From Thiorhodovibrio frisius (GTDB taxonomy: Bacteria; Pseudomonadota; Gammaproteobacteria; Chromatiales; Chromatiaceae): DNA of 64,000 bases. The stretch is taken from the NCBI RefSeq assembly GCF_033954835.1, contig NZ_CP121471.1, forward strand, positions 1,240,001 through 1,304,000, given 5' to 3'. How positions within the stretch are numbered: the stretch's first letter is position 1; every line of letters begins with the position of its first letter. The notes beneath the pieces are model-generated. The model saw only the letters and a list, made by a program, of their open reading frames with translations. It searched no databases and had not been told where the DNA came from. Made by a program: the position numbers and the translations under genes. Below, one piece after another: positions 38,263-46,925 of the stretch.

Positions 38263-39148
38263 ATGGATTCTTCAGTGGTAAGCAAACAGCCGGTGCGGGG
38301 GCATCTGCTTTCTGGTTTTAACGGGCATTTTCGACTCTGCGCTGGCAGCGCCGTGCTCGGTCTGCTGGTGTTAGGCAGTAGCGGCCTGCTGCAGTTTGAC
38401 GCGCCTGCCGCCGACGCCGGCGTGCTGTCCGGGCACTGGCTTTTTATCCTGATCACCACAGCGGCGCTGCGGTTGCAGGGCATGTTGATCTGGCGCCTTG
38501 GCCGCGCCATGCACCACGACCTTGGTGGCGATCCGGCCTTGGCTCACGCGCGCCTGGGGCGCATCGTCGAGCGCGTCGAACAGATGGACGCCATGAGCGA
38601 GCGCATTGCCTAGGCGCCGAACAAAAGAGCAAGGTGGCAACGGAACTCGACAGCAGCCTCTCAAGCATTGCGAGCATGGCCGAGCAGACGGATGCGGCGG
38701 CAGCAGAGATGATTTCCGCCAATGTCTTCATTGGGGATGAAAGCGCGCGCCAGTTCGAGCGTATCGGGCAGTTTGACCTTGGCCGCTCGGGGTTCGACTT
38801 TGACCGCGCCATGGCCAATCACATTGTCTGGAAATCGCGCCTGCGCGGCGTTCTGGCCGGGCAGATTAAGCTCGCGCGCGAGGCTGTTCCCGATGCTCAC
38901 CACTGTAGCTTGGGCCAGTGGTACCATGGCGACGGCGGTGAGCGCTACGGGCATCTGCCGGCGATGCACGAGATAGAAGCGCCGCACGAGGACTTCTACC
39001 GTCAGGTGCTGCGCACAGTGGAGAGTCACGGCGCCGGGCGCGCGATGAGGCCCAGCAGGCGTTTCAAGCGGCTTGCGTGCTGTCCGAGACCATCGTCACC
39101 CATATTGAGGTGTTGAAAGATCAGCTTGGGGATCACACTGCACTCTAG
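38263..39148 (+). pseudogene. Membrane CZB-domain protein broken by two frameshifts
   Basis: Three frames in turn encode one protein. Part one (from ATG 38263, AGGAGCAGCGG before it) has two membrane helices and ends at TAG 38611. Shifting one base continues as EQKSKVATELDSSLSSIASMAEQTD and then a zinc-binding CZB domain: FDFDRAMANHIVWKSRLRGVL, HHCSLGQWYHGDGGERYG and MHEIEAPHEDFYRQVL. Near 39041 another one-base shift restores DEAQQAFQAACVLSETIV to TAG at 39146. The span is 886 bases; two missing bases make 888, i.e. 295 residues. CZB domains bind zinc and sense chlorine oxidants in chemoreceptors and cyclases. A normal MCP signalling region is absent. Confidence 0.75.
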
Positions 39149-39207
39149 CGTATAGTGCCCAGCGCGCAACGGGCGCATCATGGGGCTGTGCGCTGCGATG
39201 GGCAGCA

Positions 39208-41355
39208 ATGGCACGAGATAGCGGAAGCGGAATGCAGCGCGAACAAGACGACCAAATCCAGGATGTGGCAAACCGCAGCCCGTGGCAGTGGAAAACCGCA
39301 GCCCTGTCCGCCGTGGTCGAGCACAGCGACGCCATCGTGGTGGTCAAGGATCTGGACCTGCGGGTGGTGGCCGCGAATGCCGCCTTTGCCCGCGTGGCCG
39401 GGAAGCCCTCGGTCGATGCGCTCATCGGCAAGACCGATGCCGAGATCTTTGATGTTTCCCCGGAGTCCGAGCCGGTGCGCACTTACATGGCCGACGAGCG
39501 CGCCGCCCAGCGCTTGCCTGCTGGCGAGGTCATTGCACGCGAGGAACCGGTCATCGCGCACGACGGTAGCCTGCGCTTCTATCTGACCAAAAAGCACCCC
39601 ATCTTCGACGCTCAGGGCACGCTGCTCGGCACTGGCAACATCTCGGTCGATATCACCGAGCGCCATGAATTGGAAGACCAACTGCGTGTCAGCAATACCG
39701 CCCTGACTGAGGCGGTGACCCAGGCGAAAGCTGCCGTTCAGGTGAAAAGCGCCTTTCTCGCGCGCATGAGCCACGAAATCCGCACACCGATGAACGGCAT
39801 CCTCGGTCTGGCGGAACTGGCCCTGCGCCGCTCGCTCGATGCGACTACCCGGCAGTACCTGCAAGAGCTGCATCAGTCCGGCGAGCAGTTGCTCGGCATC
39901 CTCAACGACGTTCTCGATCAGTCCAAGATCGAATCCGGCCAGCTCAGCCTGGAGGCTGTCCCCTTTGATCGCGAGGCGCTGTTTGAGAACGAGCGTTCGC
40001 TGTTTGCGCCCATGGCTCAGAACAAGGGGCTGCGACTGGTGTCCGAGTGCGACCCGGCGGTGCCGCGTTGGCTGCTCGGCGACGCCCTGCGCTTGCGCCA
40101 GGTGCTCTCCAACCTGCTGAGCAACGCCATCAAGTTTACCGAGCACGGGGAAATCAGCTTGTGCCTGCAATGCCTGGAGCACAAAGACAACCAGGTGCGA
40201 CTGCGTTGGTCGGTGTCCGATACCGGCATCGGCATGGACTCGGACACCCAGGCGCGACTGTTTCAGCCTTTCACCCAGGGCGATGACTCCATCGCGCGGC
40301 GTTTCGGTGGCACCGGTCTGGGCCTGAGCATCAGCCGGCATCTGGTCGAGCGCATGGGCGGGCGTCTGGATGTCGAAAGCGCCCCGGGCGTTGGCAGTCG
40401 TTTTTCCTTCGAGGTCTGCTTAGCGTCGGTCGAGCCGCCAGTCGAGTTCCAGGCCAGCGTCGCATCCAATGACCCGAGCGCCGTGCTGAACTTGCGCGGG
40501 CGTCGCATTCTGGTGGCCGAGGATCAGCCCATCAACCAGCACATCATCACCGACATGCTGCGCCTGCTTGGCACCGAGGTCACGCTGGCGCAAAACGGTC
40601 GCGAAGCCTTGGAGCAACTGGCTAAAGACGACTTCGACCTGGTGCTGATGGATATACAGATGCCCGAGATGGACGGCCTGACCGCCACCGAGCAACTGCG
40701 CACCAATCCAGTCTGGGCCAAGCTGCCAGTTGTCGCCCTGACCGCCGGCGTCACCACTGCCGAGCGCGAGCGCACCCGCAGCGCCGGCCTCAGCGACTTG
40801 CTGGCCAAGCCAGTGCGGCTGAAAGAACTGCAAAGCATGCTAAGTCGCTGGCTGCCGCCGGTGGTCGGTACCCAAGCTGCCGCGCCGGCGCCAATTCCGC
40901 CCGCACCCGAATTGCTCGAGCGCGCAGCCACAGCGCCGACAGAGACAGATCCAGCCACAGTCCTGGCCAAACCGGACCTCGACCTCAATTATCTCTGCGA
41001 AATCTTTGATGATCGCGCAGCCATCAATGAGTTCCTGTGCGATTTCGTCGTTTCCGTGCGCGATTACGTCGATTTCGTCGCCACGGCCTTGAGTGAAGAC
41101 AACCCTTCTGAGGCCCGCGCCATGGCCCATCGTCTGCGCGGGGCCGCCGCCAATGTTGGTGCTTTCGCCCTGAGCAGAGCGGCCGAGCATATGGAAATGG
41201 CGCTAGACCCGGGCGCTGAACAGCCCTCTAATGGCCAAATTGATAGCCGGCTTGATAACCGGCTCGATGATCGGCTCGACCGGCAACTGACCGAACTGCG
41301 TGCGGTTTGGGACCGGACCCTGGCGCAGATCAACCAGGCCGCTGGATGTCATTGA
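39208..41355 (+). CDS. PAS hybrid histidine kinase with receiver and HPt domains
   Basis: 715 residues. One PAS domain at about 32–155 (EHSDAIVVVKDLDLRVVAANAAF…GNISVDITERHELED), HisKA with H189 in [16 protein letters not shown], HATPase ([36 protein letters not shown]), a receiver at about 430–550 (LVLMDIQMPEMDG) and a C-terminal HPt domain with His in RAMAHRLRGAAANVGA. The HPt ending is preceded by a Pro/Ala-rich linker. The extreme C-terminus has a duplicated acidic/basic repeat (SRLDNRLDDRLDRQL). A full internal phosphorelay is present, so its target must be a separate protein. It lies right after the broken CZB gene. Confidence 0.9.
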   Translation: MARDSGSGMQREQDDQIQDVANRSPWQWKTAALSAVVEHSDAIVVVKDLDLRVVAANAAFARVAGKPSVDALIGKTDAEIFDVSPESEPVRTYMADERAAQRLPAGEVIAREEPVIAHDGSLRFYLTKKHPIFDAQGTLLGTGNISVDITERHELEDQLRVSNTALTEAVTQAKAAVQVKSAFLARMSHEIRTPMNGILGLAELALRRSLDATTRQYLQELHQSGEQLLGILNDVLDQSKIESGQLSLEAVPFDREALFENERSLFAPMAQNKGLRLVSECDPAVPRWLLGDALRLRQVLSNLLSNAIKFTEHGEISLCLQCLEHKDNQVRLRWSVSDTGIGMDSDTQARLFQPFTQGDDSIARRFGGTGLGLSISRHLVERMGGRLDVESAPGVGSRFSFEVCLASVEPPVEFQASVASNDPSAVLNLRGRRILVAEDQPINQHIITDMLRLLGTEVTLAQNGREALEQLAKDDFDLVLMDIQMPEMDGLTATEQLRTNPVWAKLPVVALTAGVTTAERERTRSAGLSDLLAKPVRLKELQSMLSRWLPPVVGTQAAAPAPIPPAPELLERAATAPTETDPATVLAKPDLDLNYLCEIFDDRAAINEFLCDFVVSVRDYVDFVATALSEDNPSEARAMAHRLRGAAANVGAFALSRAAEHMEMALDPGAEQPSNGQIDSRLDNRLDDRLDRQLTELRAVWDRTLAQINQAAGCH
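41242..41277 (+). repeat. 12-bp tandem repeat in the kinase C-terminus
   Basis: GATAGCCGGCTT, GATAACCGGCTC and GATGATCGGCTC follow each other, coding for DSRL, DNRL and DDRL, with a partial fourth unit (GACCGGCAACTG, DRQL). In-frame expansion makes a short heptad-like extension of the HPt end. Confidence 0.75.
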
Positions 41356-41419
41356 TAAATGAGCCTATCAGCCGGGATTGGCATGCGGCCGAAGGCATCC
41401 TGCACGCGCCTTGACTTCC

Positions 41420-41785
41420 ATGCCGGTCGGATTCATTGCCCTGCTTCTGGTCTGCCAACTCATCGGCGAGGCCCTGGTGCTCTTCACCGGTCTGCCGGTG
41501 CCTGGTCCGGTCATCGGCATGCTGCTGCTCTTTGTCGGGCTGGTGCTGCGCGGCGGCGTGCCCGAGGGGCTCAGTCGCGTTGCTGACGGGCTGCTCGCTC
41601 ACCTTGCGTTGCTCTTTGTGCCTGCTGGCGTAGGCGTCATGCTGCATTTTTCCATGCTGCGGCAGGAATGGCTGGCCATCACTCTGGCGCTTGTGTTGAG
41701 CACAGTGCTAACGCTGGTGACCACCGGCCTGCTGATGAACGCATTGATTCGGTGGCGCGAAGGTCGTCGCCAGGATGGCGCCTGA
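41420..41785 (+). CDS. CidA/LrgA-family holin-like protein
   Basis: 121 residues, four membrane helices. Typical motif PVPGPVIGMLLLFVGLVL (about 25–42) and LFVPAGVGVMLHF (about 64–76). LrgA/CidA proteins work in pairs with LrgB/CidB, which follows 3 bases later, in murein-hydrolase or metabolite export control. ATG 41420 was chosen over an upstream start (41378) since the family begins near MPVGFIALLLV. Confidence 0.87.
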   Translation: MPVGFIALLLVCQLIGEALVLFTGLPVPGPVIGMLLLFVGLVLRGGVPEGLSRVADGLLAHLALLFVPAGVGVMLHFSMLRQEWLAITLALVLSTVLTLVTTGLLMNALIRWREGRRQDGA

Positions 41786-41788
41786 CCC

Positions 41789-42520
41789 ATGCCTCCTGCG
41801 AACTCCCTCGACGCGGTCTGGGCCTATCTGGCAACCAGCCCACTGCTGCACCTGACGCTGACTCTGCTAGCCTATCTGGCGGCGGACTGGCTATTTCAGC
41901 GCAGCGGACGCAAGGCGCTGCTCAATCCGGTGCTGCTGTCGATTCTCATGCTGGTGGCGCTTTTGATGGCGACCGGCATCCAGTACCCGACCTATTTCGA
42001 AGGGGCGCAATTCATTCATTTTCTGCTCGGACCGGCAACCGTAGCCCTGGCCGTGCCGCTCTACCGCCACCTCAATCTGATCCGGCGGCTGTGGTTGCCG
42101 ATCCTGGTCGCCATTGCCACCGGAGCCCTGGTCGCGGCGAGCAGCGCCGTGCTCATCGCCGGCTGGCTGGGTGCCTCACGACAAACGCTGATGTCTCTGG
42201 CGCCCAAGTCGGTGACCACGCCCGTGGCCATGGGCATTGCCGAGAAGACTGGCGGCCTGCCATCGCTAACGGCGGTGCTGGTGGTCTTGACCGGAGTGCT
42301 GGGTGCTGTGATCGGCCCGGCGTTGCTGGCGCTTGTGGGTGTGCGCGATGATCGCGCGCGCGGCCTGGCACTGGGTGTGAGTTCTCACGGCATCGGCACC
42401 GCGCGGGCCTTGCAAATTAGCAGCCTGGCCGGCGCCTTCGCGGCCCTCGCCATGGGGCTGATGGCGCTGACTTCCAGCTTCATCCTGCCCGTGGTGTTGC
42501 GTTGGGTGATGGCATCCTGA
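41789..42520 (+). CDS. LrgB/CidB-family membrane protein
   Basis: 243 residues with many membrane helices. Family blocks are LLGPATVALAVPLYR, LAPKSVTTPVAMGIAE, and ALGVSSHGIGTARALQ, all diagnostic for LrgB/CidB. It acts with the LrgA-like protein ahead of it. In several bacteria such pairs are involved in pyruvate or glycolate transport. Ends 66 bases before the convergent MscS gene. Confidence 0.92.
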   Translation: MPPANSLDAVWAYLATSPLLHLTLTLLAYLAADWLFQRSGRKALLNPVLLSILMLVALLMATGIQYPTYFEGAQFIHFLLGPATVALAVPLYRHLNLIRRLWLPILVAIATGALVAASSAVLIAGWLGASRQTLMSLAPKSVTTPVAMGIAEKTGGLPSLTAVLVVLTGVLGAVIGPALLALVGVRDDRARGLALGVSSHGIGTARALQISSLAGAFAALAMGLMALTSSFILPVVLRWVMAS

Positions 42521-42585
42521 GCGCGTGTGCCAAAGGCGGCTTGCACCGCTACGCGGCCCAAAGCAAGCCAAAAATCCATGGCCAC

Positions 42586-44373
42586 TCATCCAATCACGAC
42601 AGGTGATGGCTTGGCTCCCAGTCCGGTGGTTTTGGTGACAATCTCTCTGGCCGCATCCCGTCCTCTTTGCTCCGCGGCGCTGAGTTCCAGTTCCGGGAGC
42701 GGCGCGTTTTGGTCTGACGACTTCAGATAGAGGGTTTGAGTCGGGAAGGCGAATTCCACGCCGAGTTCTTTTCCGACCCGCAGCACATCGAGCAAAAAAC
42801 GGTGTCTTTCGCGTAACTCGGTACTCCAATCCGGAGTTTGCCAGAAGACGTAAACCAGCACTTCCAGCGATGAATTGCCGAAGTGATTCAGATAGATGTG
42901 GAAGTAGTCCTTGCGCATGTAGGGGTGCTGTCGCACCAGCTCCCGGAGTCCTTCGCAAAATGCCTCGATCCTCTCCGGCGGTGTGTCATAAGTAATGCCG
43001 AGTTTGGTACTGTAACGCCGGTAGCGGCGAAGACCCATGTTGTCCACTTCCGCCGTGATGAAGCGTGAATTGGGCACAGTGACCAAGGAGTTGTAGAAGG
43101 TGCGGATGCGCGTGCTGCGAAAGCCGATGGACTCGACCGTGCCCTCGATTTCTCCCACCAATATCCAGTCGCCGACCAGGAAAGTCCGGTCGAGCAAAAC
43201 CGTGAGCGAGCCGAACAGGTTTTGCACCATGTCCTTCGCTGCCAGGGCAAAGGCGAGGCCGCCCAGACCGAGGCCGGCGAGCAGCGAAGAGACATCGATC
43301 TTGAGATTGTCGGCGATAAACACCAGCCCGATCACAGCCACAAAGATTTTCAGCGTGCGCGGTACCAGAGGAACCAGGGCATCATCGAGTTTGGTTTCCG
43401 TGAGTGCGGCGCGGTAACTCAGGTAGGCGCCGGTGACATCCACGAGCCGGAACGCAGCCCACACCCCGGAGAGACTGGCCAAAAACTTGACCGCGACCAG
43501 CAACACCAACAGCGCCCCTTCCGGCAGGCTGAGCAAATTGATGCCGGCCCACCAGACCAGCGCCATCGCCATCAGGCCCCAGGGGCGCAGGATGTCATCG
43601 GAGACGGATTTGATTTCCGCAAATGCCGTGCGCCTTTTGCCGATGCGCACCAGGCTGCGTAAGAGCAGGCTGGCCAGTTTGTCCATCACCAGGCCGAGCA
43701 GGATCAGCCCGAGCAATGCCAGCCAGATCCAGTTCTCCAGAACAAAACTGGTGTGGCGCATCGGTGCCGGCAGGCTGTGGCGAAAACGGATCTGCCACGG
43801 CAGATGGGAGCGATCAGGTTTGGGGGCTAAGGCTTGGCTGACTGGCTGGGATTCGCTGGCGGGCGGGACTGCTTCGGCGATCTGGTCCAGCTCGTCGCGC
43901 AGCGGTGGAATCTGCTCCAGGGTGGTGGGATCGAACAGCCAGGCATTCCCGGCACTGCGGCTGAGACGGATGCGTCCGGCCTCTGTCTGGTAGATAATGA
44001 CCGGCTCACTGTCCGGGGCGTCAGAAAGTTTTTCCGCGCTTGGCGGGTCTGGTAACAGCCCCAGCAGATCAATCAGTTGCCATGCCAGGTCCTTGCCGCG
44101 TTCCTTGCGAACCAGAAGATTGATCTCGGACAGATCCAGGGTGCTGATGACGGTCTCGATCTCCTCTTCTTGACCCTGTTGGATTTCCTGGATTGCTGTT
44201 TGCAGTGTTGACCAGGTAGCGCGCGGGTTCCCAAGCCCCTGAGGCGGGCTGGGCTCAGTCACTTTGTCTGGCGTTTCAGCGGATTCAGCAGAGGCTGCCG
44301 CCTCAGCCCATGCGGCATCCATGGACAGGAACAAGACGGCCAGAATCAGGGCTAGCGGAAGAAACTTTGACAT
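42586..44373 (-). CDS. MscS-type mechanosensitive channel with N-terminal extension
   Basis: 595 residues. A signal peptide (MSKFLPLALILAVLFLSMDAAWA) is followed by a periplasmic acidic domain of about 180 residues and several membrane helices. The pore helix with Gly/Ala packing is SSLLAGLGLGGLAFALAAKDMVQNLFGS, then the beta domain DRTFLVGDWILVGEIEGTVESIGFRSTRIRTF and VPNSRF. These are the signatures of MscS. It releases solutes under osmotic downshock. The Glu/Ser-rich periplasmic part may sense the cell wall. It lies downstream of an unknown membrane protein in the same direction. Confidence 0.93.
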   Translation of the reverse strand: MSKFLPLALILAVLFLSMDAAWAEAAASAESAETPDKVTEPSPPQGLGNPRATWSTLQTAIQEIQQGQEEEIETVISTLDLSEINLLVRKERGKDLAWQLIDLLGLLPDPPSAEKLSDAPDSEPVIIYQTEAGRIRLSRSAGNAWLFDPTTLEQIPPLRDELDQIAEAVPPASESQPVSQALAPKPDRSHLPWQIRFRHSLPAPMRHTSFVLENWIWLALLGLILLGLVMDKLASLLLRSLVRIGKRRTAFAEIKSVSDDILRPWGLMAMALVWWAGINLLSLPEGALLVLLVAVKFLASLSGVWAAFRLVDVTGAYLSYRAALTETKLDDALVPLVPRTLKIFVAVIGLVFIADNLKIDVSSLLAGLGLGGLAFALAAKDMVQNLFGSLTVLLDRTFLVGDWILVGEIEGTVESIGFRSTRIRTFYNSLVTVPNSRFITAEVDNMGLRRYRRYSTKLGITYDTPPERIEAFCEGLRELVRQHPYMRKDYFHIYLNHFGNSSLEVLVYVFWQTPDWSTELRERHRFLLDVLRVGKELGVEFAFPTQTLYLKSSDQNAPLPELELSAAEQRGRDAAREIVTKTTGLGAKPSPVVIG

Positions 44374-44481
44374 TGTTAGTAGAACTTAGGAGAGCGACGA
44401 CAAGAGGGTAGAATCACCAGCTACCCGAAGGTCGCAAATCATAACAGCAGGCGCGGGAAATCGTCCGCATCCAGGTCGTGA

Positions 44482-45615
44482 TTAGCCGTTGAGCAGGCGT
44501 GAAAAGGTGATCACGGGTTTCCAATCCCATCCCGCTTGGGTGATGATCGCGACAAGCGGCTGCTTCATTTCCTGGATATTGAATTTCCAGTGATAGGCGG
44601 CGCTGACTGTCGGCTGAGCATCGTTGGTAAGAATCAGCCCGCCGATAAAACCGGTGTCGTATTGAGCAAATGCAATCCCTCTGAACCAGGATGCGCTCAG
44701 GCGCGCTGAAGCTGTGCTCCCGCTTCCCGCCGCGCCAGTCCAGCGAAGGCGGCACAGAGTGTCTTGAGAGCGGACTTTGCAGGATTTCCCATCCAGGCGC
44801 AGCTTGATCCGGGCGACGGATTTCAAACCTCCAGCAGCCATGATTCCAACCCACTTGGCGTCAGCGTACTTCCACTCCGCGATCAATTCATTTTGCTGTT
44901 TTCCCGGCTGGAGCATAAAAGGCGCGTCGGTTTCATTGATAGCGAGCAGTCTTGCGCGCAGGCTTTCGACAGGCAGGGGTTGAATGCCCGAGGCGCGATC
45001 AATGCCTGCGGCCCAACTCGCCATTCTCAGCCATAGCAGGACGAGCAGCGCGCAGTAAATGCCGATGACTCCAAAGAGCATGCCCAGATTGCCTTGCGTC
45101 AGCGCTATGAAGCCGCTCTTGGGCTGCTCCTCCAGTACGGCGATTTGTCGAAACTGCTCATCAATCGCTTGTTTAGTCTTTGCTTCGCTGATCAGAATCC
45201 ATGGTGCATCATAGAACAACACCCCGTACAAGCCGTTGTCACGGCGGTGGTAAGTCAGATAGCGTCCTAAGACAAGTGCTTTTGAGTCAGTCGGGATGCC
45301 GGCGGTGATCGCAGAGAACCGCTCGGGCATGTCGGCAAGGGCAGGGAATTCCATCAAAACCACGCGACCGCCGTCGGGAAACTGGACAGAGATCGACTGG
45401 ACTACGTCGAGGATGTCTCGTTCTTGTTCGACCCGGGCGGGATTGCGCGAGTCCTGGTCGAGTGGAAGCAGTTCAATTGTCTCGGCAGTGACAGGAGCCG
45501 TGACTATGAAGGGCGGCTGAAAGGTCAGAAGGGCATAGACGAGGATCACAACGACGGGAACAATAATGCTCGCAAAGGCAAAAAGAACAAATAATGCGAC
45601 TCTTCCCACTCTCAT
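44482..45615 (-). CDS. Hypothetical membrane protein with two helices
   Basis: 377 residues, not recognised. A helix at about 7–30 (ALFVLFAFASIIVPVVVILVYALL) and another at about 175–197 (NLGMLFGVIGIYCALLVLLWL) enclose a soluble part of about 145 residues; the C-terminal 180 residues are soluble and rich in Trp, with four Cys (SCKVRSQDTLCRL). GAGGAG lies 8 bases before the ATG at 45615; a GTG directly before it (45618) is a less likely start. It shares direction with mscS, 108 bases downstream, so an osmotic or envelope link is possible. Confidence 0.6.
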   Translation of the reverse strand: MRVGRVALFVLFAFASIIVPVVVILVYALLTFQPPFIVTAPVTAETIELLPLDQDSRNPARVEQERDILDVVQSISVQFPDGGRVVLMEFPALADMPERFSAITAGIPTDSKALVLGRYLTYHRRDNGLYGVLFYDAPWILISEAKTKQAIDEQFRQIAVLEEQPKSGFIALTQGNLGMLFGVIGIYCALLVLLWLRMASWAAGIDRASGIQPLPVESLRARLLAINETDAPFMLQPGKQQNELIAEWKYADAKWVGIMAAGGLKSVARIKLRLDGKSCKVRSQDTLCRLRWTGAAGSGSTASARLSASWFRGIAFAQYDTGFIGGLILTNDAQPTVSAAYHWKFNIQEMKQPLVAIITQAGWDWKPVITFSRLLNG

Positions 45616-45735
45616 CACAGTTTCTCCTCAATTGTCATAGCCTTGGGCACCCCGGAGAATGAACCTGCTGTTTCGCAGTAAGGGGCAGTAATACCGGTGG
45701 CACGCCAACGCGCTGCGTCGCTTTCTCGTGATGAC

Positions 45736-45924
45736 TCAAATCACATCGAGCAGAATAATGTCGGGCATTACACGCTCAATGCGCTCCAGCGCTTCCTCGC
45801 CACTATGCGCCGTGTCGACCAAAAACTGGTCAGGCAGTTCATTCTCAATAATGAGCGTGCTTACCGGATCGTCATCAACGGCCAGGACGCGCCGCGGCGG
45901 ACTTGTTGAACCGTGGTGAGCCAT
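45736..45924 (-). pseudogene. Truncated response-regulator receiver domain
   Basis: 62 residues: RRVLAVDDDPVSTLIIENEL with the acidic pocket and ILLDVI with the phospho-acceptor Asp, then stop (TGA at 45736–45738). A complete receiver would go on for 60 more residues (MPGxDG…). AAGGAG lies 8 bases before the ATG, so the start is intact. The sequence after the stop has no receiver features in any frame, which suggests a deletion or a join at the break rather than a point mutation. Confidence 0.75.
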
Positions 45925-46153
45925 GCTGTCTACTCCTTATACACATGGATCAGGTAATGCTGCTATTGCGCGTCTAAGGCCGCGCCCGTGCTGACGGGAA
46001 TTTTTTGAAATTACCTTATTTGAAAAGCGGTTATTGTGCTGTTTTACCGTCTTTTTTCGTGCCCCTGCACGAACGTCTGAAGTCACAGTCTAGAACATAA
46101 ATCGAACACTTCCAAACCGAGACTCGTCACATTAAGGGAGGTATAGCCACTAG

Positions 46154-46172
46154 CCGCAATTTAGCATTGCGG
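46154..46172. repeat. Perfect stem CCGCAAT/ATTGCGG
   Basis: A 7-bp stem around the loop TTAGC, with an A-rich flank on the plus strand (AGAAAAACC). No T-run follows on either strand, so it is not a standard terminator. Confidence 0.5.
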
Positions 46173-46197
46173 AGAAAAACCGAAAGGATTACCGTGT

Positions 46198-46220
46198 TTT
46201 GTAGGGAAATTACCTACAAA
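46198..46220. repeat. Perfect 8-bp dyad TTTGTAGG/CCTACAAA
   Basis: Arms at 46198–46205 and 46213–46220 flank a 7-base centre. CCG and CGG further out can extend the stem with a bulge. It may be an operator or an end of a lost mobile element. Confidence 0.55.
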
Positions 46221-46419
46221 CGGACTCAAAACTCCGCCTGGATATATCACTGCGTGATCTTCGGCAGGCAGTTTTCTTGAAGAGTCTGTGTTTGGTGAAT
46301 ACGGCCACTTTTCACTTCCACTGCGGCAAGGTATGCGCAAAAATATTTGCCTGATCAACACTCCGCTGGCGCACATCGGCTGGTCTGCAGCTATCAATCC
46401 TTCCGCAATGCTGCAATGA

Positions 46420-46439
46420 TACTGTATATCAATACAGTC
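46420..46439. promoter_or_regulatory. LexA (SOS) box
   Basis: TACTGTATATCAATACAGTC fits the gammaproteobacterial SOS consensus TACTGTATATATATACAGTA at 17 of 20 positions, with the required CTGT-N8-ACAG core. It lies 30 bases before the transposase remnant and about 490 bases before the first gene of the ATPase module. There is no intact gene directly next to it, so its present target is unclear; the original one may have been lost. Confidence 0.7.
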
Positions 46440-46468
46440 TCGGATCGTAACCTCACCAGCACTCCATC

Positions 46469-46582
46469 ATGCCCGTCGCCGTATCTCGCTGCCCGGACTG
46501 TGGTCATGACTTTCTCGTGGCGTTCTCATACAAGGGGCGCGGAGTGTGTCCTTCGTGCAACGCCCGACGGATGGCGGCCTGA
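46469..46582 (+). pseudogene. IS91-type transposase zinc-ribbon remnant
   Basis: An ATG-started frame of 37 codons, MPVAVSRCPDCGHDFLVAFS, then YKGRGVCPSCNARRMAA and stop. The two CxxC pairs (CPDC, CPSC) with FLVAFSxKGRGxCPSC are the mark of the N-terminal zinc-binding domain of IS91/IS801-family rolling-circle transposases. The catalytic part is gone. It shows that a mobile element once sat here. Confidence 0.75.
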
Positions 46583-46925
46583 TCTGGATTGCTTGCTGGG
46601 TGCTGACGGGGTGGCTGGAGCTGGTCGGGACGATGGAGCGGGCCTGGACATTGGCGCAGGTTCATCAGATTGGCGGCACAAAATTTTCCAGGCCGCTCAG
46701 CGCCCCCGGATGTCGCCTTGACCAGTCCTCGCCCACCCAGCTAGGCTCAACACTCGGGTGTCGCTAGACCCGCAGAGGCGGTTGGATTTGCTATCCGGCG
46801 AGCTTCGTCCTCGACGAAGCCCGCGAACTCTGCATCACCCCGGACCAGATCCGCGCCTCGGCGCTGACGGTGACACGGCGGCGGCGCAACAACTGAGATT
46901 GGCGTATGCAAGGATCACGAGTCCG

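Larger units (their letters stand above)
45925..46925. other. AT-richer recombination scar with LexA box and transposase remnants
   Basis: About 1 kb without an intact gene, clearly more AT-rich than its flanks in its first half. It holds two perfect dyads (46154–46172 and 46198–46220), a consensus LexA box (46420–46439), a zinc-ribbon fragment of IS91-type transposase (46469–46582), and an open 42-codon tail without a start (46768–46896, ending TVTRRRRNN) that may be the end of another lost protein. It separates the truncated receiver from the three-gene ATPase module. Confidence 0.6.

Noticed and set aside
46161-46397. A 78-codon frame on the minus strand beginning 23 bases from the LexA box
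   Set aside because: It begins with TTG, has no ribosome site and no known motif. An SOS-controlled peptide cannot be excluded but is not supported.
45925-46468. Possible CRISPR or tRNA-anchored integration site in the AT-rich block
   Set aside because: No regularly spaced direct repeats and no tRNA gene lie here; only isolated dyads.
46583-46767. Continuation of an IS91 transposase after the zinc ribbon
   Set aside because: None of the three frames here shows transposase motifs; the rest of the element seems lost.
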